Source: Pelargonium cotyledonis (Eukaryota > Streptophyta > Magnoliopsida > Geraniales > Geraniaceae). Taken from it: DNA of 29,754 nucleotides. The DNA lies in the NCBI GenBank assembly GCA_036897625.1, contig JAYMTA010000403.1, positions 1-29,754 of the forward strand. Direction: 5' to 3'. The first letter of the stretch is position 1, and every line of letters starts with the position of its first letter. Below, one piece after another: positions 10,011 to 20,961 of the stretch. The position numbers and the translations under genes are program-made. Below the pieces are notes generated by a model. That model was not told the origin of the DNA. It made no database searches and worked only from the letters and a program-made list of their open reading frames with translations.

Positions 10011-10075
10011 CATTAAATCTGATTGACACAATTGAGAGAAGAGAAGACGGAACGGGTGGGGGCATACAGAGGAGG

Positions 10076-10126
10076 ATGAACATGCCCTCTGTTCGGATTT
10101 TCATCGTGCCTCCTCTCAGATCTTAG
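10076..10126 (+). CDS. Possible upstream ORF (16 residues) in the RRM gene leader
   Basis: An ATG in a GGAGGATGAAC context opens a frame encoding MNMPSVRIFIVPPLRS that ends at TAG before the probable leader splice donor (GGAATTG, then GTACCAC, near 10195). If transcription starts near 10030, ribosomes would meet this frame before the main start at 10656. Conservation is unknown and it may simply be a chance uORF. Confidence 0.3.
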   Translation: MNMPSVRIFIVPPLRS

Positions 10127-10655
10127 CTTCTGCAAGATTCGCCATCCGTTTTTAGGTTCGAATCTGGATTCGGGCTCTTGATCTTTCTGGAATTGGTACC
10201 ACTTTTGGATCTAATATGATTGAATTTGCTTATGGGTCGTTCTCTGTTGTTGGGTCGTTTCATTGTTCTTACAAGGTTCCGATGTTTCTAAGTTGATTCT
10301 CAGTTTATTTATTTTTAAATCTGACAGGGAAATTGCTGATTTTGGGTGATTGTTGCTTCAAATAAGTTATTGTTTTTGTTGTTCACTGTATCTTTATCTA
10401 CCCGCATTTGATTCTCTCTGTTTGCTTGATTAGATTTTATTAGTCATTGGAGGAGTGTTATTTCGCCTCCCATTTCATTGGTGCTATATATTTTTTGGTT
10501 GGTTGGTTTTGATGGCTATTGTGTTTTTGGATTGGATCCACAATGGAATGCTCTGTTCTGATGGGCTATTGTTTTAAATTGTATAAGATTTGCATTTGTT
10601 GCATTTGTAAAGTTTTGAACTTTGTGTTGATGAATTTACTTCTCATGTAGAAAAA

Positions 10656-13600
10656 ATGCAATCCGATCATGGGAAGTTATTCATTGGCGGAATATCATGG
10701 GATACCAATGAAGAGAGGCTTAAGGAGTACTTTGCTAGTTTTGGAGAGGTTGTGGAGGCAGTGATTATGAAGGATCGGACCACGGGTCGTGCCCGTGGTT
10801 TCGGTTTTGTTGTTTTTTCTGATCCTGCTGTTGCAGATGGAGTGATAAAGGAGAAGCATAACATTGATGGTAGAATGGTAAGTTAATCTCAATCTTCAAA
10901 GGAGTGAACTTGTGTTTTCTTCTCTTTTTGTTTCCTTCTCCCTTTGAATTGCACCGAAAATAATAAACTTAATAAATTCTTCTTGTTGATTCCCAAATCT
11001 TAATGGCATGAAATGGTTTACATTGGGTTTCCAATTAAGCTCTTCTTCAAAATGAGCCAAAGGCAATTTTTTTCTTGTTTATTACAACATAGATATTACT
11101 TGTGGCTTCTATTTTTCAGTAGCTTAAGTTATAAGTACTTGGTATATGTGTATATGCTGTTTCTAGATGAATTTGGTTGTCACTGAAGTCTTCATCTTCA
11201 GGTAGAGGCAAAAAAGGCTGTTCCTAGGGATGATCAGAACATTTTGAGTAGAAGCAGTAGTAGCATCCAAGGGTCTCCTGGCCCAGGTCGCACTAGAAAG
11301 ATATTTGTTGGAGGTTTAGCATCTACTGTTACCGAGAGTGACTTCAAGAAGTATTTTGACCAGTTTGGAACAATAACAGATGTGGTGGTTATGTATGATC
11401 ACAATACCCAGAGGCCAAGAGGCTTTGGGTTCATCACTTTTGATTCAGAGGAAGCAGTGGACAAGGTGTTGCTTAAGACTTTTCATGAACTGAATGGTAA
11501 AATGGTTGAGGTCAAACGTGCTGTTCCTAAAGAATTATCTCCAGGTCCCACTCGCAGCCCACTTGGTGGCTATAATTATGGTCTGAGCAGGGTCAATAGC
11601 TTTCTTAATGGCTACACTCAGGGATACACTCCAGGCGCCGTTGGAGGATATGGACTTAGGATGGATGGTAGGTTCAGTCCAGTTGCTGGTGGTCGAAGTG
11701 GGTTTCCTCCATTTGGTTCTGGTTTTGGAATGGGTATGAATTTTGAGCCAGGGATGAGCCCAACTTATGGTGGTAGTGCAAAATTCAATAGTAATGTCAG
11801 CTATGGACGGGGAGTGAACCCTTATTATATTGGTAATTCAAATAGGTATGCTAGTCCTATAGGTTATGAAGGTGGCAATGGAGGAAACAGCTCATTTTTC
11901 AGTTCCATGACTCGTAATTTGTGGGGAAATGGGGGTCTTAATTATGGCACTAACTCTACAAATTCCAGTGCTTACATGGGATCGGGAAGTGGGACCATTG
12001 GTGGAAGCACCTTTGGTAATAATGCAGGAAATTGGACTACTGGAATTTCAACTCAAGATGGAGGAAATAATGCTTCTATCAATAATAGCAATCTGGGCTA
12101 TGGAGGAGGTGGAAATAACAGTTACAGTTTAGGAACTGGAGGTTATGGAAGGAATGGTGGTACAGGTTTGGCCCCGACATCATCGTACTCTGTCTCAAAT
12201 GGTGGCTATGATGGTGCCTTTGCTGACTTTTATGGTGGTGGTTCAGTTTATGAGGACCCCACCTGGCGATCACCAAACTCTGAGCGAGAAGGGCCTGGTC
12301 CCATTGGTTATGGACTAGGCAATGCAGCTTCAGATGCCCCAGCAAAAAGTCCTCCTGGTTATATTGGTGGTTATAGTGTTAATAAAAGACAGCCAAATAG
12401 AGGTAAGAGCTCCTCAATTACTATCTTCATGCAATATTTCACTCTTATATTTAAAAGATGTGGAATGGTTTCTTACATAACCATTTTGAGTATGAAAGAT
12501 TCATTTTTATCTTTTGGCAACTGTGAAAGCTTAATTCTATAGCTGTCACTGGACAAACTATTACTTATATTAGACAAACGAATAGCTGATTCAGTGTTTC
12601 CCTTAGTTTTGGATTATAATGTATAATTCAAAATGCCAGACAAGAATGATGGTTGAGCTTGTTTTGTTGTTCTTACTTAGCCAAGTATCAATTCCCATTT
12701 TCTTAGGCCTTGGAGGTGGATATTGCTTTTTTCATTTAAGGACAAGTCAACCATCTTTCTGTTACTAGGATTTTTGGTCTTTAATCTATGTTCTTTTTGG
12801 CTTATCTTGCATGGTTATGCTGCTTTCTGTTTGAATCAAGTTACTCAGTCTTGCATTGCAATTCTTTTCATAGTTGACATTCTGTAGAGTTATAGATGGA
12901 GCAATGTCATCTTAACTGGTCATTTGTTACCCTTATTAATCTTGTAATAATCAATGACTTCCTTGTCTTCTTATGAGTAACAAAACTGTGTACTGTTGTT
13001 ACTTTGCATTATTATTGACCCGTATTAACACCCTCGTGTCAGTTAGACTATTGGCTGATGTCGATAACCCTCACAACAGCAGGGCTGTGTAGGAACAAAT
13101 GTTGATGATCTCCTGAACAGTTTTATATTTATTGCATCGATCTTTAGTTCGAAAGGCACTATTAGAAGGATCACTAGACTATTGGGAATGTCATTATGAA
13201 GTAGTATTTTTTGGTTAATATACATATGTGGCCCATCCTCATGTTATGTTTCACTTGAATGAGCAGTATGCTCTTGTTCATCTTATAAGGTTGGACCCCA
13301 CATTCTTGTCAACCTCTCTCTTGCTAAATAGAACACCGGGCAACAACATTATGCCTGTACCAAAAAAAAAATTACCTTAGCTCATGCTGCATACAACCTA
13401 GCATATTTTAGATGCTATAAATGTCCATCCTTATGGGTTTGGTTCCAGTGCTTGGTTTGTTTGCTTACTGTTTTTTACATGTTTCCTGTACTGTTATTTT
13501 TTGCATGACCCAGGCTACCGTCCAGGATATCAAAGCTGAATCCCTGATGACGTCCTGCAAATAAGAGTAATGTGAAGTAGAGGATGGAAGTCATTAGTCT

Positions 13601-14073
13601 TGATATTAAGTTCTTGATTCGAGTCACACCAATCATGAAGTTTTTCTTTTACCGTAGGATGGTCATAGTTATGGAAAAGGAATTATACTGTCTTAAAGAG
13701 TCTTGCTTTAGCCTCATTGCTTAAAAGGTGACGTAACTATAGAATCTTATCTAGTGGCTGAAAAAAGTACGCAAAGATAGATTTGTTTAAATAAGTACAC
13801 AAATAGCTTATTTCTATTTTTGGAAGTCATTTACCTGCTAAGACTTTTTAACTTCAGACCATGTGTTGATAAGTTGAGCGATCGTGAGTCTAAGTGGCAG
13901 GTTACCTCTTAAACAACTTATGTTTGATTAATCTGCGCTATGTTTTTGTATCATTCATTGCAAGTTTGTTCATAATAATAATAATTATTGTTTTGTTGGA
14001 AAGTATTTATGAATACATGCCTTTTGATGCTTAAGTGTTCTTGTTTTCTCTTTATGCAGGAATTGCCGCTTAA
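10656..14073 (+). CDS. Two-RRM glycine-rich RNA-binding protein, hnRNP/Musashi-like
   Basis: Coding exons are 10656-10877, 11202-12402 and a short last exon at 14060-14073, all with GT-AG borders, giving 478 residues ending NRGIAA. This is the C-terminus I recall for plant heterogeneous nuclear ribonucleoprotein 1-type proteins. RRM1 spans about residues 7-80 (RNP2 LFIGGI at 8-13, RNP1 RGFGFVVF at 47-54). RRM2 spans about 107-183 (RNP2 IFVGGL at 108-113, RNP1 RGFGFITF at 147-154). The rest is a low-complexity Gly/Asn/Ser/Tyr-rich tail with a GYGGG and NNS flavour, like prion-like domains that drive assembly of mRNP granules. The expected role is nuclear/cytoplasmic mRNA binding. A competing terminal exon exists at 13514. 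A leader intron ends CTTCTCATGTAG just before the start codon. The gene appears intact. Confidence 0.9.
13514..13539 (+). CDS. Alternative last coding exon of the RRM gene
   Basis: A good acceptor (TTTTTTGCATGACCCAG) precedes GCTACCGTCC. Joined to the donor after 12402 it gives the C-terminus NRGYRPGYQS and then TGA at 13537-13539, 482 residues in total, instead of NRGIAA from the exon at 14060. Tyr/Gly/Arg composition matches the upstream tail, which supports a real alternative end rather than chance. If this exon is spliced onward to 14060, its stop may instead make the transcript a target of nonsense-mediated decay. Confidence 0.5.
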
Positions 14074-15380
14074 GAAGATTGTTTTGGATATCGTGATAAA
14101 TAGATGAAGATAATCTGGTGAATTGTGCATTTCGCACATTCCGTGGTTAGTTTTATTTCACAAGAAATTTGGTTATCTAGAGCTAACTGGAGTGCCTGTT
14201 TTAAAAGCATCAAACTTAGAGATAGAAGTTACAGGGGATTTTGTGTTGAGGCTTGAGTTTTGAGTTACCATTTTTAGGTCTTCTGTTTTTGGTATTTTTG
14301 AGTGAGATGTAAAATCAGGTTGCGGATATGGTCAGAAGTGTATCATGCATCCCTGGTGAGGCGGCGATACATAAAAAGAATATAGACTATGGTTTTCTTA
14401 TTTATCGAGTTTTATATGTAAAGTCCTTGGCAAAGACGTGGAATTTGTCAAGGCATGCTTTGTTTTTCGTTTTTTTTTTTCCTCTCCCCATCGGTGGTGG
14501 ATTTGGTTTTTTTCCGCAATTTGTATTGGAGAATTACTAGTCTGGAACATTTTAGGGATACCCACCTAGGGTTCCCGGTGAATAAGTCACCACTTATTCT
14601 GATTCTTTTATCTATTGGACTATTTAGCAAGAGTTGAACCGATTTTTATTTGTTCAATGCTCGATTTCATATAAATTATGCCTACTTTGTGTTTGTGATT
14701 TGAGTTCATTGCAATTAACTCGTCCTATGTGCTTTGATTATGTATGTGAAACTGCGAAACGGTCAGAGACAGGAAGTTCCAAGTAGTTTAGAAAGAGATG
14801 GTTTTGGGCGTGTTAGGTCTTAAGTACGTAGAAAGGTACGTACTTGACAAAATCATGCCGACCCTTGCTGTGTCCGAGATCGTTAAATTTTCATAGTCCA
14901 ATCTAACCATAGATTTTTTTCTCTCCACAAATTTAGTAGAAACTTCTGAAAAGGAGGGTCGACTTAGTTGGCTCGGAATTAAAAACAGCTCTCAATTATA
15001 TGCAATTAGGGATATTTACGATAAAAGTGTGCTCTTCCAACAATGGCCTGAACATAGGAGGTGCACACTCAGGGCCAGGACCAGCACATAACAAAAGAAA
15101 CAACAAAATTGACTCCTTAGGCACTGCTTACCTAATTTGTGTAGGTAAATTGGATGTGTTCAAATTAAACAGCAACACTTGTTTGAGCAGAGCAGAGCAG
15201 AGCATCATCATGTCATGTTATAGGTTGCCTACAATTACAAATACAATGTACATCACATGTTCTATGATGCTCCCATTGTGCAATTATTTTATTTAAGGTT
15301 GAGTATCATTCATATATGAGTTAGGAGTAGTTCAACTCATTTGCCTTCTTCAAGCATTTAGATTGATTACATTCGAAATA
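14074..15380. other. 3'UTR of the RRM gene followed by spacer
   Basis: The first few hundred bases after 14073 are presumably 3'UTR. The plus-strand ORFs at 14328-14540, 14455-14637 and 15000-15296 have no recognisable domain. A perfect 9-bp inverted repeat (AAGTACGTA, 6-base loop, TACGTACTT) sits at 14822-14845. Otherwise I see nothing definite. Confidence 0.45.
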
Positions 15381-15384
15381 TTCT

Positions 15385-15480
15385 AGGGGCACAAGTATTT
15401 GTGGGTCACCATTTACCACTTAGGTACCCGTAGATCTCAAGTTCGAGTCACCATGAGTGATTAAGTAGTAATAAACATAG
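15385..15480 (+). repeat. SINE-like fragment (tRNA-type B box)
   Basis: GATCTCAAGTTCGAGTCACC at about 15434-15453 resembles the B box of tRNA-derived SINEs (GGTTCGANNCC) and shares the GATCTC(A/G)AGTT lead-in with segments at about 17786 and 29038. The upstream A-box part is not clear and no poly-A tail or target duplication was found, so it is a decayed fragment. Confidence 0.35.
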
Positions 15481-15998
15481 GCAAACAAGAGACTTAAATG
15501 GAGCCATCATATTTTGGGGGATCGACATGGGCAAACATGAGAAATTTCATGGAGTTTTTTGGAGGTGAAGAAAAGTTTGGTCATTCTAAAGGGAGGCATG
15601 TCACGGCGTGACCTTTGTTTCAGGAACGGAGGTGAGTGTGAAAATAGTAGATATCTTCTTAAGAAATGAAGAACATTCTTGGAGTTGGTCATGTTGAGAT
15701 CGAGAATGGTCAAGGTAGAAATGTGGTAACATGGGCTTCAAGACAACGATATTAGAGGTTAAACAAAGAAGGTAATAAAGTTGAGGTTGAATATTTTCAG
15801 GGTAGGATGCTTTGACATTGGTGGTTGAATGAGGAAGGTGACCATTTGACTGGGGTATATGGATGTTAAGATTGTTGTATTTAAAGTTATCTATACTCAT
15901 GGTTAGACTATGTTGTATTTTTAGGGGGTTTGCCCATTCGAACAAACAGTTATTATTTTTTTTAATTTTACTTTTTTAGATCTATTTCTTTTTATATA

Positions 15999-16239
15999 CT
16001 CTCTCCGTCCCAAAATGAGTGTCTTGTTTGTCTAATTTTTTTTGTTTCAAAATGAGTGTCTTGTTTCTATTTTTATGTTATAATTATATTATTGTTCTTC
16101 CCATATTACCCTTATCACTTATGCACATGGGGTGCACATGAGAAAAATGAGGGTTATATTGGAAACACACTAAATTATCTTGTAATTCTTAATTTTTGCC
16201 AAAAATGGAAACAAGACACTCATTTTGGGACGGAGGGAG
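15999..16239. mobile_element. Stowaway-type MITE 1, about 241 bp
   Basis: The element begins CTCTCTCCGTCCCAAAATGA and ends with the near-exact inverse TCATTTTGGGACGGAGGGAG, flanked on both sides by TA, the Tc1/mariner target duplication. CTCCCTCCGTCCC ends are diagnostic of plant Stowaway MITEs. No coding content. The left subterminal motif TTTCAAAATGAGTGTCTTGT is present a second time at about 16044-16065. Confidence 0.92.
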
Positions 16240-16268
16240 TACATAATTATGATCTTCCAAATCTTTTA

Positions 16269-16507
16269 CTCCCTCCGTCCCAAAATGAGTGTCCTCCTTT
16301 CTATTTTGAAAAAAAATTAAGGAGAAGTTAGTGTGGTATGTTTACTATTGTATCCTTATGATCATGTGGTGGGAGATTTTAACTAACTTTTTATAAGGTT
16401 ATTATTGACAATTCATGCATAACTAACTTACTAGAAAAGAAAACAAGACACTCATTTTGGAACAAAAATGCAATTGAAACAAGACACTCATTTTGAGACG
16501 GAGGGAG
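16269..16507. mobile_element. Stowaway-type MITE 2, about 239 bp
   Basis: It starts CTCCCTCCGTCCCAAAATGA, ends TCATTTTGAGACGGAGGGAG, and is flanked by TA. It is only 29 bp from MITE 1. The right subterminal motif AAACAAGACACTCATTTTG occurs twice (about 16440-16458 and 16477-16496), a mirror image of the left-side duplication in MITE 1. The interior differs from MITE 1, so the two are separate insertions of one family rather than a simple tandem duplication. Confidence 0.92.
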
Positions 16508-17740
16508 TACATAAAATTAGAAAAATATTCTGATCAGATAGTCGAACACAAAATTTCAAATATTTGATATAAAATTGTAGAATGAAAGTTCATGAATCAA
16601 ATCGTCAATGAGTAAAATGAATAATTTTAATCGAAACAAAATTATCATTCCAAAACCAAAATTTCTAATCAAAAGCTACTTGTGTAACTATGTTTGCATG
16701 GCTCTTCATCTACGTAGTTATACATATGCACACGTACGTACGTATATAAAGTAACAGGATATGAAAATTATAGTAGTTAAATATTGATGATACAGACATA
16801 ATGGATCTTCGTCTTTTTTGTGACCTTAACGGAGGTGTTTTTGTACCTAATCATCTATTCCGTGTTTGTATTAAGGATAATCATTTTTATATTAGTAGTG
16901 CATTTAGCAATCATTAAATAATGGTCTTGGTCGACCTGCGAAACCGACTAGTCCGTGTGAAAGGTTGTTTATATTTATAAATACCTAATTGCTTTGTTAT
17001 TTCATTTTCAGTTGCCATGTGATTTAATACTTCTGTTTAATTAAATTAATCAAATATTTTACACAAATCAAACCGAAATCACATGTAAAATACGGTTTGT
17101 AATAAATCATCTTTTAGGCTAGAGTTGACAATTAGGATAATGATCCGTTACACAACACAAATTTACTAATCGGTGTACCAGCTCAATTATCAACAAATCC
17201 AAAAAATCTAAAAAACATTTAACTCAAGAATAAAAGCATAATGTTTTTGGAGAAACATAAGGTGTTCCGTTGAAACGGCGCCGGGTAAGGATGGTTAGCA
17301 CAGCTGAACCTACACAACACGGCAGATGGACGAAAATAAAAGATTAAATAATTGGGGTCAAAGCAAAGAAATGATATTCCAGAACCTTTTTTCATGGATT
17401 CTACAACATCTTTCCACACTTAAAACACAAGCCAGTCCACACGCTATTGTATTCTCCTTCTCTTGCTAGTTGTATACTTTCTTCTTCTTTTGCTCCAACT
17501 TGCTTTACTCTCTACTTTTATTTTTCTTGATTAAATTTATATTTACTTTTCCGTCTCAAAATTAATGTTACGTAAACGTATCGTTTCATTTTTAAAAAGT
17601 TAGTAAGGTACAAACCACCAATATTTTCTCTTTAATATAGTAAGTTAGTTAATATCTATTAATAATAAAATATACATATACGATCGTAGCAATTGTGACT
17701 ATATTATGATAATTTGATTGAAAATTTTTATATTCATGAG
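16508..17740. other. AT-rich spacer
   Basis: No gene found. The minus-strand ORF at 17219-17419 has no recognisable domain. A short alternating ACGTACGTACGTATATA tract lies near 16731-16747. I see no other structure. Confidence 0.45.
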
Positions 17741-17744
17741 ACAA

Positions 17745-17905
17745 ATTGAATCAAGTGGTTTAAACATCTTAAATTTTATTTGGGATCTCGAGTTTGAGAT
17801 CACCGTCACATAACTCAATTATAGTTCAATTTTTGTCATTTGACTTCACAATAGGTGCAAAGGACTTACTGTGTTTAGCGTGAGACCTTTAGTTTAGGTG
17901 TTGCT
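17745..17905 (+). repeat. SINE-like fragment
   Basis: An A-box-like AATCAAGTGGTTTAAACA (about 17748-17765) is followed, about 20 bases on, by GGGATCTCGAGTTTGAGATC, a B-box-like segment. The downstream text, ending near GAGACCTTTAGTTTAGG, reads like the tRNA-unrelated body of plant SINEs. It is diverged, and I could not place its ends. Confidence 0.35.
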
Positions 17906-18129
17906 TAAACAAATAATTAAGCGCATTAAGATTCTTAGTAAACAAGACCAACAACTAGTGCGCAGTACTTGTGTTCATTTTTCTTGGGATGTTGGTGTAG
18001 GCGCGAAGAAAGAGGGGCGTGAATGTGAACATGTGAGAGTTGGTGGACTTGTACACAACCAATAGAGAGACATTTCAAATCTTTGAATACAATTCTTAGA
18101 CCTTAATTTCTCGCTACCTTCCATTTCCA

Positions 18130-18170
18130 CCCATATTTATACTCCCAAGCCCACTTCTATTTCTTTCACA
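18130..18170 (+). promoter_or_regulatory. Putative core promoter of the cytochrome b561/DOMON gene
   Basis: CCATATTTATACTCC at about 18131-18145 is a TATA-like element about 90 bp upstream of the start codon at 18228. The intervening sequence is a CA/AAG-rich leader typical of plant 5'UTRs. Confidence 0.45.
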
Positions 18171-18227
18171 CAAACAAGCAAGCACCAACTTTCGAAAATC
18201 AAGAAAATCTGAGAACAAAATTGCAAT

Positions 18228-19952
18228 ATGGATCTTACTCGCAAATCTTTTTTGCTATTTTTCCACGCGATCTTGATCTTCGTATCTCTGGTTGGATCTC
18301 CAACCTCTGCTCAGTCCCAAACATGTCTCAATTACGGATTCACCAGCAACAGAGTCTACACCTCCTGCAACGACCTCCCCGTCCTCAGCTCCTTCCTCCA
18401 CTGGACCTACAACCAGTCCGCCTCCACTCTCGACATCGCCTTTCGACCACCCGCCGCCTTAGCCACCCCGGCCCCTCAGCCCCCCGCGGGGTGTCCTGGC
18501 CCATCACCCCCGCCGGCCCCAGAATGGTGGGATCTCAGGCCATCGTCGCCTTCCAGAACTCCAGCGGCGCCATGCACGCCTACACCTCGCCGGTGAACTC
18601 CTACAGCACCGGATTGGCGGAGGGCGCGTTGAGCTTCGAGGTTTCCGATCTCTCGGCCACTTTTGTCAACGGCGAAGTCATCGTATTCGCTACTCTGGCG
18701 CTTCCTAGCAACATGACCTCCGTGGCTCATGTCTGGCAGGAAGGTCCGCTCACCAATGGAGTTCCCGGAATGCATCCGACTACCGGACCAAACATGGCGT
18801 CCGCCGGAACTGTGAATTTTCTCTCCGGAACCACCACCGCGGGCGGAGGCAGCGCCGGATCCAGACTTCAGAGGAGAAATGTAAGCAAATCAATCTGTGC
18901 TTAGTGCTTACTTCATTAATTAACCTAGTCAATTTTCTCACCTAACATAATTCAATTCATTGAATTCTACTCCAATCAAAGTCAGCTAAAGTTGAATTGA
19001 CTTAATTTGTTGATATTTTATTGCTTTAATTGTAAAAATTACTTGAAAAACTTGTATTGTATGATCTGTTCATGATTTCGAATGAATTGTTGTAATTGAT
19101 TGCAGTTTCATGGAGTGTTGAATGCTGTGAGTTGGGGCACTTTGATGCCTATGGGAGCAATGATTGCTAGGTACTTGAAGGTGTTCAAGTCAGCGAATCC
19201 GGCGTGGTTCTACCTACATATTGGTATTCAGACCTCTGCTTATGCTGTTGGTGTCGCCGGATGGGCCACCGGACTCAAACTAGGAGGCGAATCCACCGGT
19301 GTTCACTTTAGTCTCCACAGGAACCTTGGGATAGCCCTCTTCACCCTAGGAACACTTCAGGTTAATTTCTTATTATTTTCTCATATTATATGTAAATGCA
19401 TAATCCCAATTTCATAATTTAGTTTAGTCTAATACAAATTTTGACTGATTTTGCTACTATGTGACAAAGACATGTCTGCATATAATATACTGTATTATGT
19501 ATTCTTCAAACTATGCTTCCTCGTTACTGTCATTTTCACCTTCGAATAAGAATAATATTGTTCTTCATTTGCAATGCTTATGCAATTATGATTGAAAATT
19601 TGATTGATGTTTAGATCTTGTTAACTCAAATGTTAATTGTTGGGTGCAGTTGTTTGCTTTGCTGTTGCGGCCGAAGCCAGATCACAAATACAGACTATAC
19701 TGGAACATCTACCATCACTCCATCGGATATGCTGTGATCATAATGAGCATCGTCAATGTGTTTGAGGGATTGGAGATATTGGACCCAGCGAAGAAATGGA
19801 AGAGTATTTACATTGGAATTCTGATATTTTTGGGAATCAACGTAGCAATTTTGGAAGCTTTGACATGGTTCATTGTTGTGAAGAGGAAGAGGGAGAGCAA
19901 GCACAAGGTTACATCTTCCATGAATGGAAGCAATGGGCATGCTAGGGTGTAG
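18228..19952 (+). CDS. Cytochrome b561 and DOMON domain protein, with a frame disruption in exon 1
   Basis: Exons are 18228-18880, 19106-19360 and 19650-19952. These proteins pass electrons across a membrane, typically from cytosolic ascorbate to apoplastic acceptors. A signal peptide (cut probably after TSA, before QSQTC) leads into a DOMON domain, then five membrane helices of the b561 core. Candidate heme ligands are the histidines in FHGVLN, FYLHIG, SLHRNL and YHHSIGY. Exons 2 and 3 (85 and 100 residues) are intact and typical. Exon 1 changes frame between about 18450 and 18495: the start, signal peptide and DOMON beginning (to LDIAFRP) are in one frame, and [20 protein letters not shown] onward is in another. 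Exon 1 has 653 coding bases, one or four short of a multiple of three. It resembles Arabidopsis At3g25290/At4g12980-type genes. Sequencing error and true mutation cannot be separated here. Confidence 0.85.
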
Positions 19953-20890
19953 ATGAAGTTACTATATACAGTGTTGTATTTTTGTTGTATGTTAGTTATT
20001 ATTTGTATTTGGTTTTAAGTTGATTTTAGAGGTTATTCTTTCACGCAGTAGATGTTATTGTATACTGAGTTGATGTATTTTTGTTGGTATATATATAATA
20101 TGAATACACTCCACTTTTCTTGAAACAAAAGCAATCAGAAGTATTTGTAGCGTATTGTGCTTCAAGATAAGAGAAGCTTGTTGGGCCACAGATTATGGGT
20201 CTTTGGTATAAGGCTACAAAGTATCTAAGCCCATTATAGAATGGATTCCACAAAAATTGGCATGTCCCTCCAATGAGAGTGTAATATAGTGGACTCCCTT
20301 GGAGCTTAAACTTTGCACTCCCGTCACGTGACGAAAATGGGTAACTACATTCAAACAGAACCAGGTCTAATATTATGTTAAATTTGATTCAGCCGAAAAA
20401 GCATAAGCTTAAGCTGATAGGTGGAGGGCCCAACATGTGTGGTGACAGACTTCACATTCTTTCCATGTGGGACATTAATAGTGGTTTATAATCACACGAC
20501 AGATTCATCAATTTATTCAGTTGGAATATAGAAATGAAAGCACTAGCTCAATAATACAAGGGGATTAATTAATGGTGTAGTGTCAAGTTCAATCAACTAA
20601 ATGCTGTGGTCTATATGAAGTTATAGCTGACTAGATGATTTACAAATGGAAGATCCACAAAATGCATAAATCAGTTCACATTTAAGAGACAGCATTCACA
20701 TCATGGTATCCAATACAATTCCCCAAGTGGATAGTGTCTAGGTTGTTGGATATATTGCAGGACCCACAGAAGGTGGAGGAACTTGCCATTTATTTAGGCT
20801 AAGCTTATTGACTGGTGCTGTTTTCACCAGAAGCTGCCACTAATGTCTCGTCCATCATCGATCTCTGTTCATGCTCATGAGTTACTCCTA
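19953..20890. other. 3'UTR of the b561 gene and promoter region of the peptide gene
   Basis: No further gene is supported. The first roughly 150 bases are probably b561 3'UTR. A palindromic G-box GTCACGTGAC lies at about 20324-20333, some 630 bp upstream of the peptide start, and could bind bZIP or bHLH factors. The plus strand near 20400-20475 has GGGCCCAACATGTG-type text, also promoter-like. Confidence 0.4.
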
Positions 20891-20900
20891 TATATAAATT
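20888..20900 (+). promoter_or_regulatory. TATA box of the small secreted peptide gene
   Basis: CTATATATAAATT is a strong TATA box. It would set the start near 20920-20925, giving a leader of about 40 bases that contains no ATG before 20962. Confidence 0.6.
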
Positions 20901-20961
20901 GAACCCCAAAAACAAGAATCAAACTAAAACACAGCTAATTGATTAGTATATAGCTGCAGAG

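Noticed and set aside
10140-10185. Possible tRNA, because of GGTTCGAATC at about 10155
   Set aside because: The T-loop-like text has no pairing T stem and no acceptor or anticodon arms around it. It lies within the RRM gene leader.
12079-12345. Minus-strand His-rich open frame inside the RRM gene
   Set aside because: Its His/Gln-rich translation is the antisense reading of the Gly/Tyr-rich tail codons, not a gene.
15507-15945. Overlapping minus-strand frames with some leucine/asparagine-rich text resembling a decayed LRR or F-box gene
   Set aside because: The resemblance (fragments such as LNMTNSKNVLHFL) is too weak and frame-split to call without a search.
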